Positions 40,624 through 50,032 of a DNA stretch of 64,000 bases are shown here, piece after piece (position 1 is the stretch's first letter; each line of letters opens with the position of its first letter). Location: IMG/VR virus record IMGVR_UViG_3300042463_001805, positions 33,377-97,376 of that record; one strand, given 5' to 3'. The translations under genes were made by a program, and so were the position numbers. Source of the DNA: a virus. The notes under the pieces are model-generated. The model was not told the DNA's origin. It ran no database searches and saw only the letters and a list, made by a program, of their open reading frames with translations.

Positions 40624-41253
40624 TTAAACTATTACAAATTTTTTATTTTTCAATTTTATTTCGTGTTGATGTTTTGGTAGATTAATTAACTTTTTATCAA
40701 AAATAGATGGTGCTTTATCTATAAACTTTTTATTTACAAAAATTAAATTACAATATGCAACTTCACAATAAAGATAATAACCTTTTTTTTCTGCTAACGA
40801 GCAAAGAGCCTTAAAGGATGCGCTATACGCATATGTTCCATCAAAAGAATGAGATTCATCGTATGATAAAGAAACCGAAGTATCAATATCAAAATTTGAA
40901 TTGTATTCAATTATTACAATATTAGGGTCTCTATTTATTTCATTCCATACCCAATAATCATTACCATCAATATCAATACTTAAAATATCAAAAGTGTTTG
41001 GGACAGAGTATTTATCAAATAAAGTGTTTATATTATCTTTAGTAATGAATTCTTTATATACTCCATTTACTCCGGCCTTTGATCCCCCATCCATTTGTAA
41101 ACCACTCCACCCATCATCTAAAAACATTCTAACATTAGATAACCAATAACCATCAGAGGCACCAAACTCAACACAAAATTTATTTTCTTCCCCTATTTTT
41201 TCTATAATTTCTTTTAATATTATGCTTTCTCCGTGTTGTGAATAATCTTTCAT
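40624..41253 (-). CDS. SAM-dependent methyltransferase-like (FkbM-related)
   Basis: A 209-residue class I methyltransferase-like protein: KDYSQHGESIILKEI, then motif I FCVEFGASDGYWLSN, FDILSIDIDGNDYWVWN (post-motif acidic loop), and YLYCEVAYCNLIFVN near the end. The SQxGE...D-I-D-G-x-D pattern resembles a group of FkbM-type proteins found with glycosyltransferases. A sugar O-methyltransferase role fits the context. It overlaps the next gene by ATGA. Confidence 0.7.
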   Translation of the reverse strand: MKDYSQHGESIILKEIIEKIGEENKFCVEFGASDGYWLSNVRMFLDDGWSGLQMDGGSKAGVNGVYKEFITKDNINTLFDKYSVPNTFDILSIDIDGNDYWVWNEINRDPNIVIIEYNSNFDIDTSVSLSYDESHSFDGTYAYSASFKALCSLAEKKGYYLYCEVAYCNLIFVNKKFIDKAPSIFDKKLINLPKHQHEIKLKNKKFVIV

Positions 41254-41798
41254 AAATTGATTTTTTTTATTTTTATAATTAATCTGTCGTTTTCCTCAAA
41301 AAAAGTTTCTATTCTATTTCCCAAAGTAGACAATAAAGAGTCTGTATTAACATAACTCCAATCCTCATTTAGTTTTGTTCCAAATAACCTTAAATCGTCA
41401 ATTATTATTAAACCACCAAAAAAATATAAATCATTAATATTTTTAAGTTCTTCATATAATGGAACATCTTTAGTTCCCCTTGCGGTACTACCAGAAGAAT
41501 AATGACCGTCTAGAAAAAATATTGTATTATTTCTTAATTCATTTATCACATTTGGTAAAACAACGGAGCTGTCACCCAAAAAACTTTTAAGTTTAGTTCT
41601 ATCATACTCAATACGATTAAACTCATTATATAAAACTTCACTTAACTCAATTGTAAAAAGATTTTCAAAATAATCTACAAATCGTAAAATAGTTTCACCC
41701 ATAAATGTTCCCGTCTCAACAAAATTAGGGTAATCATTTAAACTTTCATTTGTTTTTTCTAAGATAGAATCCAAATCTTTTTTTAATAATGTTGGCAT
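41250..41798 (-). CDS. small class I methyltransferase-like protein
   Basis: A 182-residue protein with FVETGTFMGETILRFVDYF (SAM motif I-like), LFTIELSEVLYNEF, FFLDGHYSSGST and LIIIDDLRLFG. The GTxxGET glycine motif followed by an acidic strand end supports a Rossmann methyltransferase fold. The LDGHYSSGST segment resembles small glycan-associated methyltransferases. Substrate unknown; sugar methylation is inferred from its neighbours. Confidence 0.6.
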   Translation of the reverse strand: MPTLLKKDLDSILEKTNESLNDYPNFVETGTFMGETILRFVDYFENLFTIELSEVLYNEFNRIEYDRTKLKSFLGDSSVVLPNVINELRNNTIFFLDGHYSSGSTARGTKDVPLYEELKNINDLYFFGGLIIIDDLRLFGTKLNEDWSYVNTDSLLSTLGNRIETFFEENDRLIIKIKKINL

Positions 41799-41804
41799 AT
41801 TTTT

Positions 41805-42419
41805 TTATTTTACTTTTATAAAAAGACCATCACCCCAAGAAGAACCGGCCCAATTTTCCTCAACTAACTCAAAACCGAATTTATGTAAATAATTTTTTAA
41901 GTCAGTAATTAATGTACAATCTTCATATAACATTTCTCTATTTATTTCTGATATTATGTAATCAATTTCTTTTAATGTTTTTTCGGAGCCTTTAAAAACT
42001 TCTAATTCATATCCTTGAACGTCAATATTGATTAAATTATAGTCTTCTCTATTAAATTGTATATTATCTAATTTATCCATCTGTACCGTTTCTTTTTCAT
42101 TGAAAACTATGTGTGGATATTGTTCTATATGTAATTTAGGTTTTAAAATTGATGAGGACATCCCCTGATTAATATTTTCAACATACATTTCAACTAATTT
42201 ACATTCATTACCTAACGCTAAATTGTGTATAATTCTATTACTTGGTACGTTGTTTTTTAACACATCAAAATTTTTCTTTAATGGTTCAAAATAAATTACA
42301 TTTTTAATATTTTTTTGGGAATAGAATTTATCTTCTTGCCCGTGATGCCCTCCTATATGTATTACGCCTTTTACGTTTAAACCATATTTATCACATATTT
42401 GATTGAAGTCTAATAACAT
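41805..42419 (-). CDS. FkbM-family methyltransferase
   Basis: A 204-residue FkbM methyltransferase: motif I VIHIGGHHGQEDKFYSQ, VIYFEPLKKNFDVLKNNV, SSSILKPKLH and the characteristic LINIDVQGYELEVFKGSEKTL. FkbM enzymes methylate hydroxyl groups on sugars and polyketides. Its neighbours are glycosyltransferases, so O-methylation of a phage- or host-borne glycan is the likely job. Confidence 0.82.
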   Translation of the reverse strand: MLLDFNQICDKYGLNVKGVIHIGGHHGQEDKFYSQKNIKNVIYFEPLKKNFDVLKNNVPSNRIIHNLALGNECKLVEMYVENINQGMSSSILKPKLHIEQYPHIVFNEKETVQMDKLDNIQFNREDYNLINIDVQGYELEVFKGSEKTLKEIDYIISEINREMLYEDCTLITDLKNYLHKFGFELVEENWAGSSWGDGLFIKVK

Positions 42420-43277
42420 TTAGATAACTTTATTAATTATATTTATAAATTCTTTCATTCTTTCTAAGAAAGTGTGATTTTTTATAACGTGATCATAACC
42501 ATTATTTGTTATTAACTCCCTTTCTTTTTCGTTATTTAAATAATAATTAATTTTTTCTAATAAATCAAATACTGAATCATACGTTACTAAATGATCACCA
42601 ATATCAAATAAGTCCTTTAAACCTGGCGTTTCATTTGTTAATAAAAAAGTTTTACACCCTAATGTTTCAAAAGTTCTATAATTTAAATCATCAGATATGT
42701 TTCTGTTAAAATGTATTTTATATTCGTTTATTGATTCCACCATATCATGTCCTATCACAAATTTATCAACCTTTAAATTAAATTTTTTAGAAATATGATC
42801 TAACCACCCACCTCTATTATTTATGTTACCACAAAAACCAACATCGTATTTTTTTTCAATATCCAACGGATATATTAAATCATCGGGATATGCGTTTGGA
42901 AAATAAAAACTTTTATGTTTTGTAAAAAGTTTGTCGTGACCATACACCGAATTAAGAACAATATCAATTTTATTTTTGTCACATAAATTTATGTGATCAT
43001 TTAAAACCACATGTGAGTCTATAGACCAAAATACCTTTAATTTTTTTGATTCAGATAAATCAGGAACCCAATTATTGTATGGGTAATTTTCAATTAAAAA
43101 AATAATATCGTGTTTTTTTTCCAACTCACTAAATGGAATATTATATGTTTCGTAACCTAGTCCCCAAACAGTGGTTTCGTAACCTAATTTAGTCAACGAT
43201 CTTTGTATATTTAAAGACTCTCTAAATTTCCAATTTTTTTCATGTCTTCCTTTTTCTTGTATTATTAGTACTTTCAT
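42420..43277 (-). CDS. GT-B glycosyltransferase (CgeB/family 1-like)
   Basis: A 285-residue protein starting MKVLIIQEKGRHEKNWKFRE. The central YDVGFCGNINNRGGWLDHI and the late NISDDLNYRTFETLGCKTFLLT, then YDSVFDLLEKINYYLNN, match the CgeB-like group of glycosyltransferases, in which R-x-FE-x-x-(A/G)CG is the donor-binding signature. Sugar specificity is not deducible. It abuts the FkbM gene without a gap. Confidence 0.78.
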   Translation of the reverse strand: MKVLIIQEKGRHEKNWKFRESLNIQRSLTKLGYETTVWGLGYETYNIPFSELEKKHDIIFLIENYPYNNWVPDLSESKKLKVFWSIDSHVVLNDHINLCDKNKIDIVLNSVYGHDKLFTKHKSFYFPNAYPDDLIYPLDIEKKYDVGFCGNINNRGGWLDHISKKFNLKVDKFVIGHDMVESINEYKIHFNRNISDDLNYRTFETLGCKTFLLTNETPGLKDLFDIGDHLVTYDSVFDLLEKINYYLNNEKERELITNNGYDHVIKNHTFLERMKEFINIINKVI

Positions 43278-43288
43278 ATTTAATTTTT

Positions 43289-43987
43289 TTAATAATCTTT
43301 ATTGAAAATATTTTCAACGCTCCCATTTATGCCTAATGTTAGTTTACAAATAAAAACATTATTTACTAATTTTTTTTCAAATATAAATCTATGTAAAAAG
43401 CCATCAATCGCAGCCCTAATAGGGAACATTTTTGATTTTATAGTTTCAATACAATTTATATTGATTGCGTACATGTGAGTACAAGGCACACCCAAACACT
43501 TTAAAAAAAATTTATTCCCAATATCGGAGGAGTTATTGTTGTTAATGTAGTTTGAATTTCCTAAATACAAAAAATCCCAATCTTTAGGAATGTTTTTAGT
43601 TATTTCGTCAAAGTCATTTAACTTATCTGTAAAGATACAGTCATCCTCCATTATTAAACATTTTTCATAATTATTTTTTATAATGTCTTCGTATATTTCA
43701 CGATGCGAAAAATTTAACGCAATATCACCAGAAGATAAAATATGACCAGCACCACCACACGTGCAATTTTGATCACAATAAAAAGTATTACCTTGATATG
43801 CTAATAATTTTTTTATTTTAAGATCATTAATGTTTAAACTATTTTTATCAATTGCGTTAAATACTTCGTAGTTTTTTAAGTTTAAATTTTCAAATTGTTT
43901 GATAATTAAATTCCTTCTTTCTACAGATGATGGTAAATTTATAACATAAATTTTATCAAAAAAAGAATCTAAAGTTTGGATATGCAT
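43289..43987 (-). CDS. glycosyltransferase family 25-like
   Basis: A 232-residue protein with the GT25 N-terminus FDKIYVINLPSSVERRNLI, the NAIDKN segment, the ALNFSHREIYEDII helix, the metal-binding CLIMEDDCIF and the late GVPCTHMYAININ. GT25 enzymes add galactose or glucose to lipooligosaccharides. A CDQNCTCGGAGH cysteine cluster in the middle is unusual and may bind zinc. It lies within the minus-strand glycan run. Confidence 0.83.
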   Translation of the reverse strand: MHIQTLDSFFDKIYVINLPSSVERRNLIIKQFENLNLKNYEVFNAIDKNSLNINDLKIKKLLAYQGNTFYCDQNCTCGGAGHILSSGDIALNFSHREIYEDIIKNNYEKCLIMEDDCIFTDKLNDFDEITKNIPKDWDFLYLGNSNYINNNNSSDIGNKFFLKCLGVPCTHMYAININCIETIKSKMFPIRAAIDGFLHRFIFEKKLVNNVFICKLTLGINGSVENIFNKDY

Positions 43988-44002
43988 AATAAATAGTATA
44001 TA

Positions 44003-44581
44003 TTAAATTTTTTCAAAAATACAGAAATTTTTTTTTATCCAAGGCAAAGATGCTGACTCTCTGGCTTTTTGTGTTTCATCTAACAAAAATTTAAATCCCA
44101 TGAACTCAAATTTTTTTATTACTTCGTTTACATCAACCTCGTTTACGTGACCCAACCCCCCTTGATTAGGTTGTGCCCAACTCATAAAAACATATTTTTC
44201 AGAATGTTTTTTTATATTATTAAGAACAGTTTTTTCATATTCTTTAGGTATGTGTTCTATAACCTCTAAACACATTATTGCTCCTTTTTTATTTAAATTA
44301 AATTCTTTACTTAAATCATGTTCTATTATGTTATTAAATTTTAAATTTTTTGAGCTCATTATTTTTCCCTCAACTCCAATTAACTCTGTTTTTTTTAAAA
44401 CACTTTCAAAAAAACTTAAATAATATCCTGTTGAACACCCAAAATCAATAATACAATTAATTTTTTGTTGTTTTGAAAATTCCACCAAAAAATTAGATAA
44501 TCCCAAATCTAAATGTATTGACTCATCATGATCACTATCATTGTAATCCCAAAAACCTGTTTTATGTATGTTAATTGTCAT
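44003..44581 (-). CDS. SAM-dependent methyltransferase
   Basis: A 192-residue class I methyltransferase: motif I CIIDFGCSTGYYLSFFES, TELIGVEG, MCLEVIEHIPKEYEKTVLNN (the EVIEHI motif common in methyltransferase family 11/23) and YVFMSWAQPNQGGLGHVNE. Substrate unknown; a sugar or sugar-nucleotide target is likely by context. The 13-base gap to the following gene indicates one operon. Confidence 0.8.
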   Translation of the reverse strand: MTINIHKTGFWDYNDSDHDESIHLDLGLSNFLVEFSKQQKINCIIDFGCSTGYYLSFFESVLKKTELIGVEGKIMSSKNLKFNNIIEHDLSKEFNLNKKGAIMCLEVIEHIPKEYEKTVLNNIKKHSEKYVFMSWAQPNQGGLGHVNEVDVNEVIKKFEFMGFKFLLDETQKARESASLPWIKKNFCIFEKI

Positions 44582-44593
44582 TTTTTTTTAAAA

Positions 44594-45211
44594 TTAAAGT
44601 TTATAATAATATAATGGTTCTGGTAAACAATTAACCCTATGTCCTGAGCTGTAAAGTTTTTTATAAAAATCCCAATCCTCATTAAATTTTAAATTTTCGT
44701 TAAATCCTATTTTTTTTGCAATTTCAGTTTTGAAAATAACCGTTGGGTGATTAATCTTATTAACATGGTTTAATTTTTCAAAAGTTAGTCCTTCAATATC
44801 GTCCTTTTTATTACACCCTACACCAACAACATTTCCTTCATTATCTATATCAAACATTTCTGTTGATAAAAAAGTAATTTTATTTTCAATCATGTGGTTT
44901 ATTTGTTTTTCAATTTTTTGTGGATGCATATAATCATCAATATCGCACCAACAAGAATATTTAGTATTTGATAGATTTAATAATTTATTTCTAGAGAACC
45001 CCCTACCCATATTATTTTTGTTTTCAAAATAAATTAATTTCTCACCAATGTATTTTTCAATAACGTTTTTAGTATTGTCATTTGAACCATCATTAAGAAA
45101 AATAATTATAAAGTTTTTATAAGTTTGTTCAAAAATACTTGTTATACACCTGTCAATAAATTTTTCACCATTGAAGCATGCTATTAATATTGAGATTTTT
45201 TCCGCATCCAT
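44594..45211 (-). CDS. glycosyltransferase family 2
   Basis: A 205-residue GT2: KISILIACFNGEKFIDRCIT and SIFEQTYKNFIIIFLNDGSNDNT form the classical donor-binding start, NNMGRGFSRNKLLNL follows, and CWCDIDDYMHPQKIEKQI carries the D-x-D metal site. It is shorter than typical GT2 enzymes (about 250-300), lacking most of the C-terminal acceptor region, but ends with FNEDWDFYKKLYSSGH, the E-D-W-D catalytic segment. Activity is therefore plausible. Confidence 0.87.
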   Translation of the reverse strand: MDAEKISILIACFNGEKFIDRCITSIFEQTYKNFIIIFLNDGSNDNTKNVIEKYIGEKLIYFENKNNMGRGFSRNKLLNLSNTKYSCWCDIDDYMHPQKIEKQINHMIENKITFLSTEMFDIDNEGNVVGVGCNKKDDIEGLTFEKLNHVNKINHPTVIFKTEIAKKIGFNENLKFNEDWDFYKKLYSSGHRVNCLPEPLYYYKL

Positions 45212-45222
45212 TTTTTTGAATG

Positions 45223-46026
45223 TTAAGTAGTTTTTATCTTTTTTATTACTCCATTTTCTAAATTCATATTTAAACCATTACTATAATCTAAAGGTAATAT
45301 ATTATTTAAAGATTCAAATACTTTAACATAATCTTTATGTACACAAACGTGATCAGAAGGATAAACATACTCAAGAAAATAAATTTCATAATCTAATTTT
45401 CTAATTGTGTCAAACAAATTTTTAGAACCATATCCAAATTTGTTTAATTGAAACTCTTCAAATTCAACAATCATTATTGGTTTGTGTTTTTTTATTGTTT
45501 CTATACCCCCCTCTAAAATAAATTTTTCATATCCCTGAACATCAATTTTAATCAAGTCAACTTTCTCTAAATTCATAGAGTCTAAAGTTTTAACATTTAT
45601 TGATTCTCCCCCATGACCAATACTTAAATCACCAATATTTACCCCATTCATATTATAATCTATGGGTGACATTTCCTTTGTTTCTTCAATGTTCCCTAAC
45701 GCATCCTTAAAAAGAATACAATTTTCTATTTTGTTTTCTTCTATATTTAATTTTTGTATTTCATACATTAGTGTTTGAGGTTCAAAACTAAAAACTTTTT
45801 GGCATAGTTTGGATGCGATTATAGAGTGCCAACCATAATTACTACCAACATCTAAAAAAACAGAATCTTTTTTTAAATTTAATTTTAAAAAATTAACTAT
45901 ATGTGGTTCCCATATTTTTTTATTTATTATATCTCTACCCATACAGTCGTTTTGTATTGTATGGATTTTAAAATCATCAAACTCGGTTAAAACAAGGTTT
46001 GATTTAATTTTTTCATTAATTATCAT
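45223..46026 (-). CDS. FkbM-family methyltransferase
   Basis: A 267-residue FkbM protein, longer than the one at 41805. Motifs: SVFLDVGSNYGWHSIIASKL, VFSFEPQTLMYEIQKLNI, NVKTLDSMNLEKVDLIKI followed by DVQGYEKFILEGGIETIK, and PIMIVEFEEFQLNKFG. All expected SAM-binding features are present. It overlaps the following GT4 gene by 11 bases. An O-methyltransferase acting on a sugar residue is the likely role. Confidence 0.87.
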   Translation of the reverse strand: MIINEKIKSNLVLTEFDDFKIHTIQNDCMGRDIINKKIWEPHIVNFLKLNLKKDSVFLDVGSNYGWHSIIASKLCQKVFSFEPQTLMYEIQKLNIEENKIENCILFKDALGNIEETKEMSPIDYNMNGVNIGDLSIGHGGESINVKTLDSMNLEKVDLIKIDVQGYEKFILEGGIETIKKHKPIMIVEFEEFQLNKFGYGSKNLFDTIRKLDYEIYFLEYVYPSDHVCVHKDYVKVFESLNNILPLDYSNGLNMNLENGVIKKIKTT

Positions 46027-47083
46027 TTTTTGAATTATTATATAAATTTATGTATATTTTTTCCATTTTTTTAGAAATTACTTTTTCTTCAAAGTCCTTA
46101 GATCTTATTTTTGCATTATTAGACCTAAAATCATAATAATTTTTGTCGTTTATCAATTTAAAAATCTCATCACAATAATCAATTTCGTTATTACTAACAT
46201 AACCACCATCTGAAATTATTTCAGATTGTGCATTGTAACCCGCATAATGCGAAACAACAGGATTACCATACATCATTGATTGAGCAATTGCGGTACCAAA
46301 AGTTTCACCATCACTTCGGTAATGTAAAAAAACGTCTATTGTTTTATGAAAATCATCAATGTAATTGTCATCGTTTGTTGTTTCAACTATAATACACTCA
46401 TTATTTAAGTCCAATTCATTTATTTTAGATATTGTAAAATTACATGCACCAATTATGATGTATTTAAAATTTACACCTTTATTTTTTAATAACTTTAAAG
46501 CATTTAAAGCGATTGGGTGAAAATTATCTTTTCTACCTATTCTACCAAAAACAAAATAATCTTCGGGTATATTATAAAATTTTTTTAAATCATTCGCATT
46601 TGGGTTTTCTTCAGGTATTGGATTGTAAATCATTATATCGGTTCCTCCCCTCATTTTATTTATTGTTTCACTTATTGAAATTGAGCGATCTAAAAACTCA
46701 CTATTATCTCTAAAACCAAATATATTTGTTTCAACTTGTATTGGACAAAATCTTTTTACAAACGGCCATTCATAATAACCTCCTCTAGCAAAATGAAAAA
46801 TATCAAAATTGTATTTTTTCAATACGTCATAAAAATTTGTTTCAATAAAACTATATCCTTGTTCGGGACCTGTTTTATGGTTTTTGGCACTAAAACTAAT
46901 TAATTTATTATTGTCAAAATTATTAATTATAAAAGGTAATCTATTATTATCTGCTTCTTCTCTGTAAATTATGTATGGGTCAAATATATTTTTGTCTAAA
47001 TTTAATATTATTCTTTCATGTGATCTCCATGTACCAGCGTAATCAACTGTGTGTGCATAAAAACAAATTTTAATTTTATTCAT
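46016..47083 (-). CDS. GT-B glycosyltransferase (family 4)
   Basis: A 355-residue GT4: the N-terminal ICFYAHTVDYAGTWRSHERI resembles the acceptor-side loop, FVFGRIGRKDNFHPIALNAL starts the C-terminal Rossmann domain, and GETFGTAIAQSMMYGNPVVSH is the E-x7-E donor site (one position is Gln rather than Glu). Asn- and Ile-rich composition matches the AT bias of the locus. Sugar specificity unknown. Confidence 0.85.
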   Translation of the reverse strand: MNKIKICFYAHTVDYAGTWRSHERIILNLDKNIFDPYIIYREEADNNRLPFIINNFDNNKLISFSAKNHKTGPEQGYSFIETNFYDVLKKYNFDIFHFARGGYYEWPFVKRFCPIQVETNIFGFRDNSEFLDRSISISETINKMRGGTDIMIYNPIPEENPNANDLKKFYNIPEDYFVFGRIGRKDNFHPIALNALKLLKNKGVNFKYIIIGACNFTISKINELDLNNECIIVETTNDDNYIDDFHKTIDVFLHYRSDGETFGTAIAQSMMYGNPVVSHYAGYNAQSEIISDGGYVSNNEIDYCDEIFKLINDKNYYDFRSNNAKIRSKDFEEKVISKKMEKIYINLYNNSKNDN

Positions 47084-47730
47084 TATAAGTGGTTTACATG
47101 TTCGGGATATAACATTTCATCTTTTTCATTAAATGCTTGACCCACAAAATATTTATTTTCTCTCGTTTTTGGAAACGTCTTATGTTCAAAATACTCATCG
47201 TGAACTAAACAATCAAGTCTTATTAGTGGATAAACTTTTTCTCTTAAAAAATTTTGGTCTACTTGCCAAAAATTTCCTTTAATGTAGTCGTTGATCATAT
47301 TTTTCATATTTGACACGACATTTTTTTTGGATCCCCACATACCCCCTAATATTTCAGTCCCATGAGCCGGATGATCCCTCATAATATGAAATCCTTTATC
47401 TGAAGATAACCACTCATCTACTGCATATTTTTCTCTCATATTTAATCTAGAATCACAATCTCTAACAATAACAACATCAACATCACTATCAGATGCAGGA
47501 TAAAATCTCCAAAACATGCCAGTCCAATCACCATCAACTTCCATATCAATCAATTCAACATTATCAAAACTTTTTAATTTTTCTAACGTTTCAGATAAAG
47601 TGGTTCTACCATAATAAAAACGACAAATCCATTCAGGATAAATTTCTTTTGCTAATTCGGCGTTTCGTATTGCCCCAACATTATAAACTGGATTTTCTCC
47701 CCATAGTGAAAACGATATTATTTTTTTCAT
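47083..47730 (-). CDS. GT-A glycosyltransferase-like protein
   Basis: A 215-residue protein, ISFSLWGENPVYNVGAIRNA, then EWICRFYYGRTTLSETLEKL and VDVVIVRDCDSRLNMREKYA with a D-C-D metal-binding triad, MRDHPAHGTEILGGMWG and FWQVDQNFLRE. This pattern occurs in a group of glycosyltransferase-like proteins (VRDxDSR motif) of polysaccharide loci. It shares its first base with the GT4 gene stop region. Function as a hexosyltransferase is inferred. Confidence 0.72.
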   Translation of the reverse strand: MKKIISFSLWGENPVYNVGAIRNAELAKEIYPEWICRFYYGRTTLSETLEKLKSFDNVELIDMEVDGDWTGMFWRFYPASDSDVDVVIVRDCDSRLNMREKYAVDEWLSSDKGFHIMRDHPAHGTEILGGMWGSKKNVVSNMKNMINDYIKGNFWQVDQNFLREKVYPLIRLDCLVHDEYFEHKTFPKTRENKYFVGQAFNEKDEMLYPEHVNHL

Positions 47731-48395
47731 ATATAAAAATTATTTGTTTTTCTCAGTTGAAATGTTGAGTTGTCGTGATGCCAATCTTTTATATTATTAT
47801 TGTGTACAAAATCAGTAGAACCAAAACCCCAATCAGGATGTTCATGTCTTATTATTACTTGATCAATATAGGTTTGCCTTTTTAATATATTACCAACCTC
47901 CATAAATTCATTATCCGAAAAACAAGACTTATAGTCAGGATGATAAATATAATTAAATCTTTCGTAATATTTTTTCCCTAAAATACATAAAGTATTAAGT
48001 CTACTACCTTGATAACCGTCATTAAACCACAATACTCCATCAGTGTCAGGATATAATTCGTTCATTTTATTTCTTATTATTTGATCATACCCTAAAACTT
48101 GCGGGACCATATCATCAGAAGCCAATATAACAATATCCCATTTTTCTTCTAAATCATTAATATCTCTATTAACCGCATGTATCTTAGACACACTTTTACC
48201 AAAAACGCAAGTTAAATTTTTAAATGTACTCAAAACATCTTTAGTGTGTTGATTATTCATTTCGGTATCATCTTCATCCAATGAGATTAAAAAATGAATA
48301 TTTTCTTTGTCATCACACAAATCATAATATTTTTTTAAAACAGATAAGAATTTTGTTTTTCTTCCTCTTGTTGGGAACTTAACTAATATCCTCAT
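47727..48395 (-). CDS. GT-A glycosyltransferase-like protein
   Basis: A 222-residue protein: LVKFPTRGRKTKFLSVLKKY, FLISLDEDDTEMN, WDIVILASDDMVPQVLGYDQ (D-D metal site), DGVLWFNDGYQG and LCILGKKYYERFNYIYHPDY, with GFGSTDFVHNNN near the end. It resembles family 2-like glycosyltransferases found in phage and bacterial glycan loci. It overlaps both neighbours by a few bases, indicating tight co-translation. Confidence 0.7.
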   Translation of the reverse strand: MRILVKFPTRGRKTKFLSVLKKYYDLCDDKENIHFLISLDEDDTEMNNQHTKDVLSTFKNLTCVFGKSVSKIHAVNRDINDLEEKWDIVILASDDMVPQVLGYDQIIRNKMNELYPDTDGVLWFNDGYQGSRLNTLCILGKKYYERFNYIYHPDYKSCFSDNEFMEVGNILKRQTYIDQVIIRHEHPDWGFGSTDFVHNNNIKDWHHDNSTFQLRKTNNFYI

Positions 48396-50032
48396 TAATT
48401 TAAAATTTTTATATATTCTTCTTTTATTTTTTTTGCAACTTCTAAACTATCAAATCTATTAAAATCTTCAGGTACATTATGTTTTTCTTTGTTTAAAATA
48501 TAACCATTTTCATCTACATTGTAAATCCATCCTGATTTCCCACATAGCCAACCTTCAATTGTTGTTCTACCTAAAAGTATCCCCGCAGTCTCAGAACAAT
48601 TTTTGACAAAAGTCTCTACTTTACTAGTCGCTTCAAAATGTTTTACATGTCTATTTTTTAATATATCTTCTAAATAATTTGATTTATTTTCTCCTACTAT
48701 CCATAACATTTTATTAATTGATTTTGAATACTCAACCAAATCCTTTATTGTGTTTTCTCGTAAGTAATCTAAAGTACCCACAAATAAAACATACCCATCA
48801 TCTTTTGTATTTTTTTTGTTAAATCTATTTGTATCTATTGGGTTGTAAATTACTTCAGTATTATTTTTATCAACCCCAAATTTTGTTGTTATATGTTCTT
48901 GAATTTCAGGTCTGATACAAATGTATTTTTTTATTTTTTCATTAATTACAGGATTTTCAAGTTCAATAACTTCAGAATGTATTGTACAAATTTTATCAGT
49001 GTTTGGGTACATCTGACACATTTGATTTGTGACTGGTAAATGTTGTGTATGAATAATATCATAATGAACCTCACCAATTTTATACATTATATTAGTTTGA
49101 GATACTTGTGGTCCTTGTGGTGTTTGTAAACTCCATTTTCCGTCCCCTAATTTATAACCAGGTGCTTCGTTAAATGATACTACTTTAATACCTTGTTGTT
49201 GAGCTAATTTTGAAAGTGGTCCATTAATATCAGATAAGACGGTAACATCACAATTTAATTTTTTTAAACCTCTCGCTAATTCATAAACATACATTTCGGA
49301 TCCCGTAAAGTTTTTAAAAAATAAACAAGATAACAATACTTTTAATGGTGAGTTAATAGTTAAATTCCTTTTAACTTTTACCGGTAAAACATCTTTATAT
49401 TTTTCTGCAAATATTTCTCTATTTTTTTCCCATTGTTCGTTTGTTTGACCAATAGATTTATGAGTTACTCTTATGTCGTAAACAACACCAATTTTTACGT
49501 CTTTTATAAAATTTGTAAAAGAAAAATCAACATCATAAAAATGAAATCCATTTATCTCTTCATTAAATTTTTCTTTTATTTTTTTTCTGTTTACCACAAT
49601 AAAAAGACCATCAACTAAAACTACATCGTCTATTTGGTTTCCTGAACTTGCAGAATATCTTGATTCCCATTTTTTTCCTCCATGTTCGTGATTGACAATA
49701 CCTTTCATTTTTGAAAAGTCTTCCCACCATCTTCCTGATTTTGGCATAATTGTAGTTCCTGCCAAACCTAAAATTCCGTATTCTGGTTTTCTTTTGAAAT
49801 GATTTAATATTTTTTGACCCCAATTTTTTGAATCAAAATATATATCATCGTGACATAATACTAAAATGTCATTATGTGATTGCAATAAAATTTTATTGTA
49901 TACTTCAGTTAAAGAATACTCACCATTATTTTCAATAGGAATAATTTGAATATTTGGCACTCCTGACGTTTTTTGTAACATCTCTACAAATCCATCATCA
50001 ATTTTTCTAGTTGAGAACCCTACTGTAATCAT
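48395..50032 (-). CDS. two-domain glycosyltransferase (GT-A plus GT-B)
   Basis: A 545-residue fusion. The N-terminal ~215 residues resemble StrF-like GT2 domains: TVGFSTRKIDDGFVEMLQKT, YNKILLQSHNDILVLCHDDI, GILGLAGTTIMPKSGRWW, VDGLFIVVNRKKI. The rest is GT-B: VLLSCLFFKNFTGSEMYVYE (acceptor-side start with G-S-E), NTEVIYNPIDTNRFNKK and DGYVLFVGTLDYLRE, with SETAGILLGRTTIEGWLCGK as the donor loop. Two active sites on one chain would add two sugars in sequence or act on two acceptors. Such fusions are typical of polysaccharide assembly. Confidence 0.82.
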   Translation of the reverse strand: MITVGFSTRKIDDGFVEMLQKTSGVPNIQIIPIENNGEYSLTEVYNKILLQSHNDILVLCHDDIYFDSKNWGQKILNHFKRKPEYGILGLAGTTIMPKSGRWWEDFSKMKGIVNHEHGGKKWESRYSASSGNQIDDVVLVDGLFIVVNRKKIKEKFNEEINGFHFYDVDFSFTNFIKDVKIGVVYDIRVTHKSIGQTNEQWEKNREIFAEKYKDVLPVKVKRNLTINSPLKVLLSCLFFKNFTGSEMYVYELARGLKKLNCDVTVLSDINGPLSKLAQQQGIKVVSFNEAPGYKLGDGKWSLQTPQGPQVSQTNIMYKIGEVHYDIIHTQHLPVTNQMCQMYPNTDKICTIHSEVIELENPVINEKIKKYICIRPEIQEHITTKFGVDKNNTEVIYNPIDTNRFNKKNTKDDGYVLFVGTLDYLRENTIKDLVEYSKSINKMLWIVGENKSNYLEDILKNRHVKHFEATSKVETFVKNCSETAGILLGRTTIEGWLCGKSGWIYNVDENGYILNKEKHNVPEDFNRFDSLEVAKKIKEEYIKILN

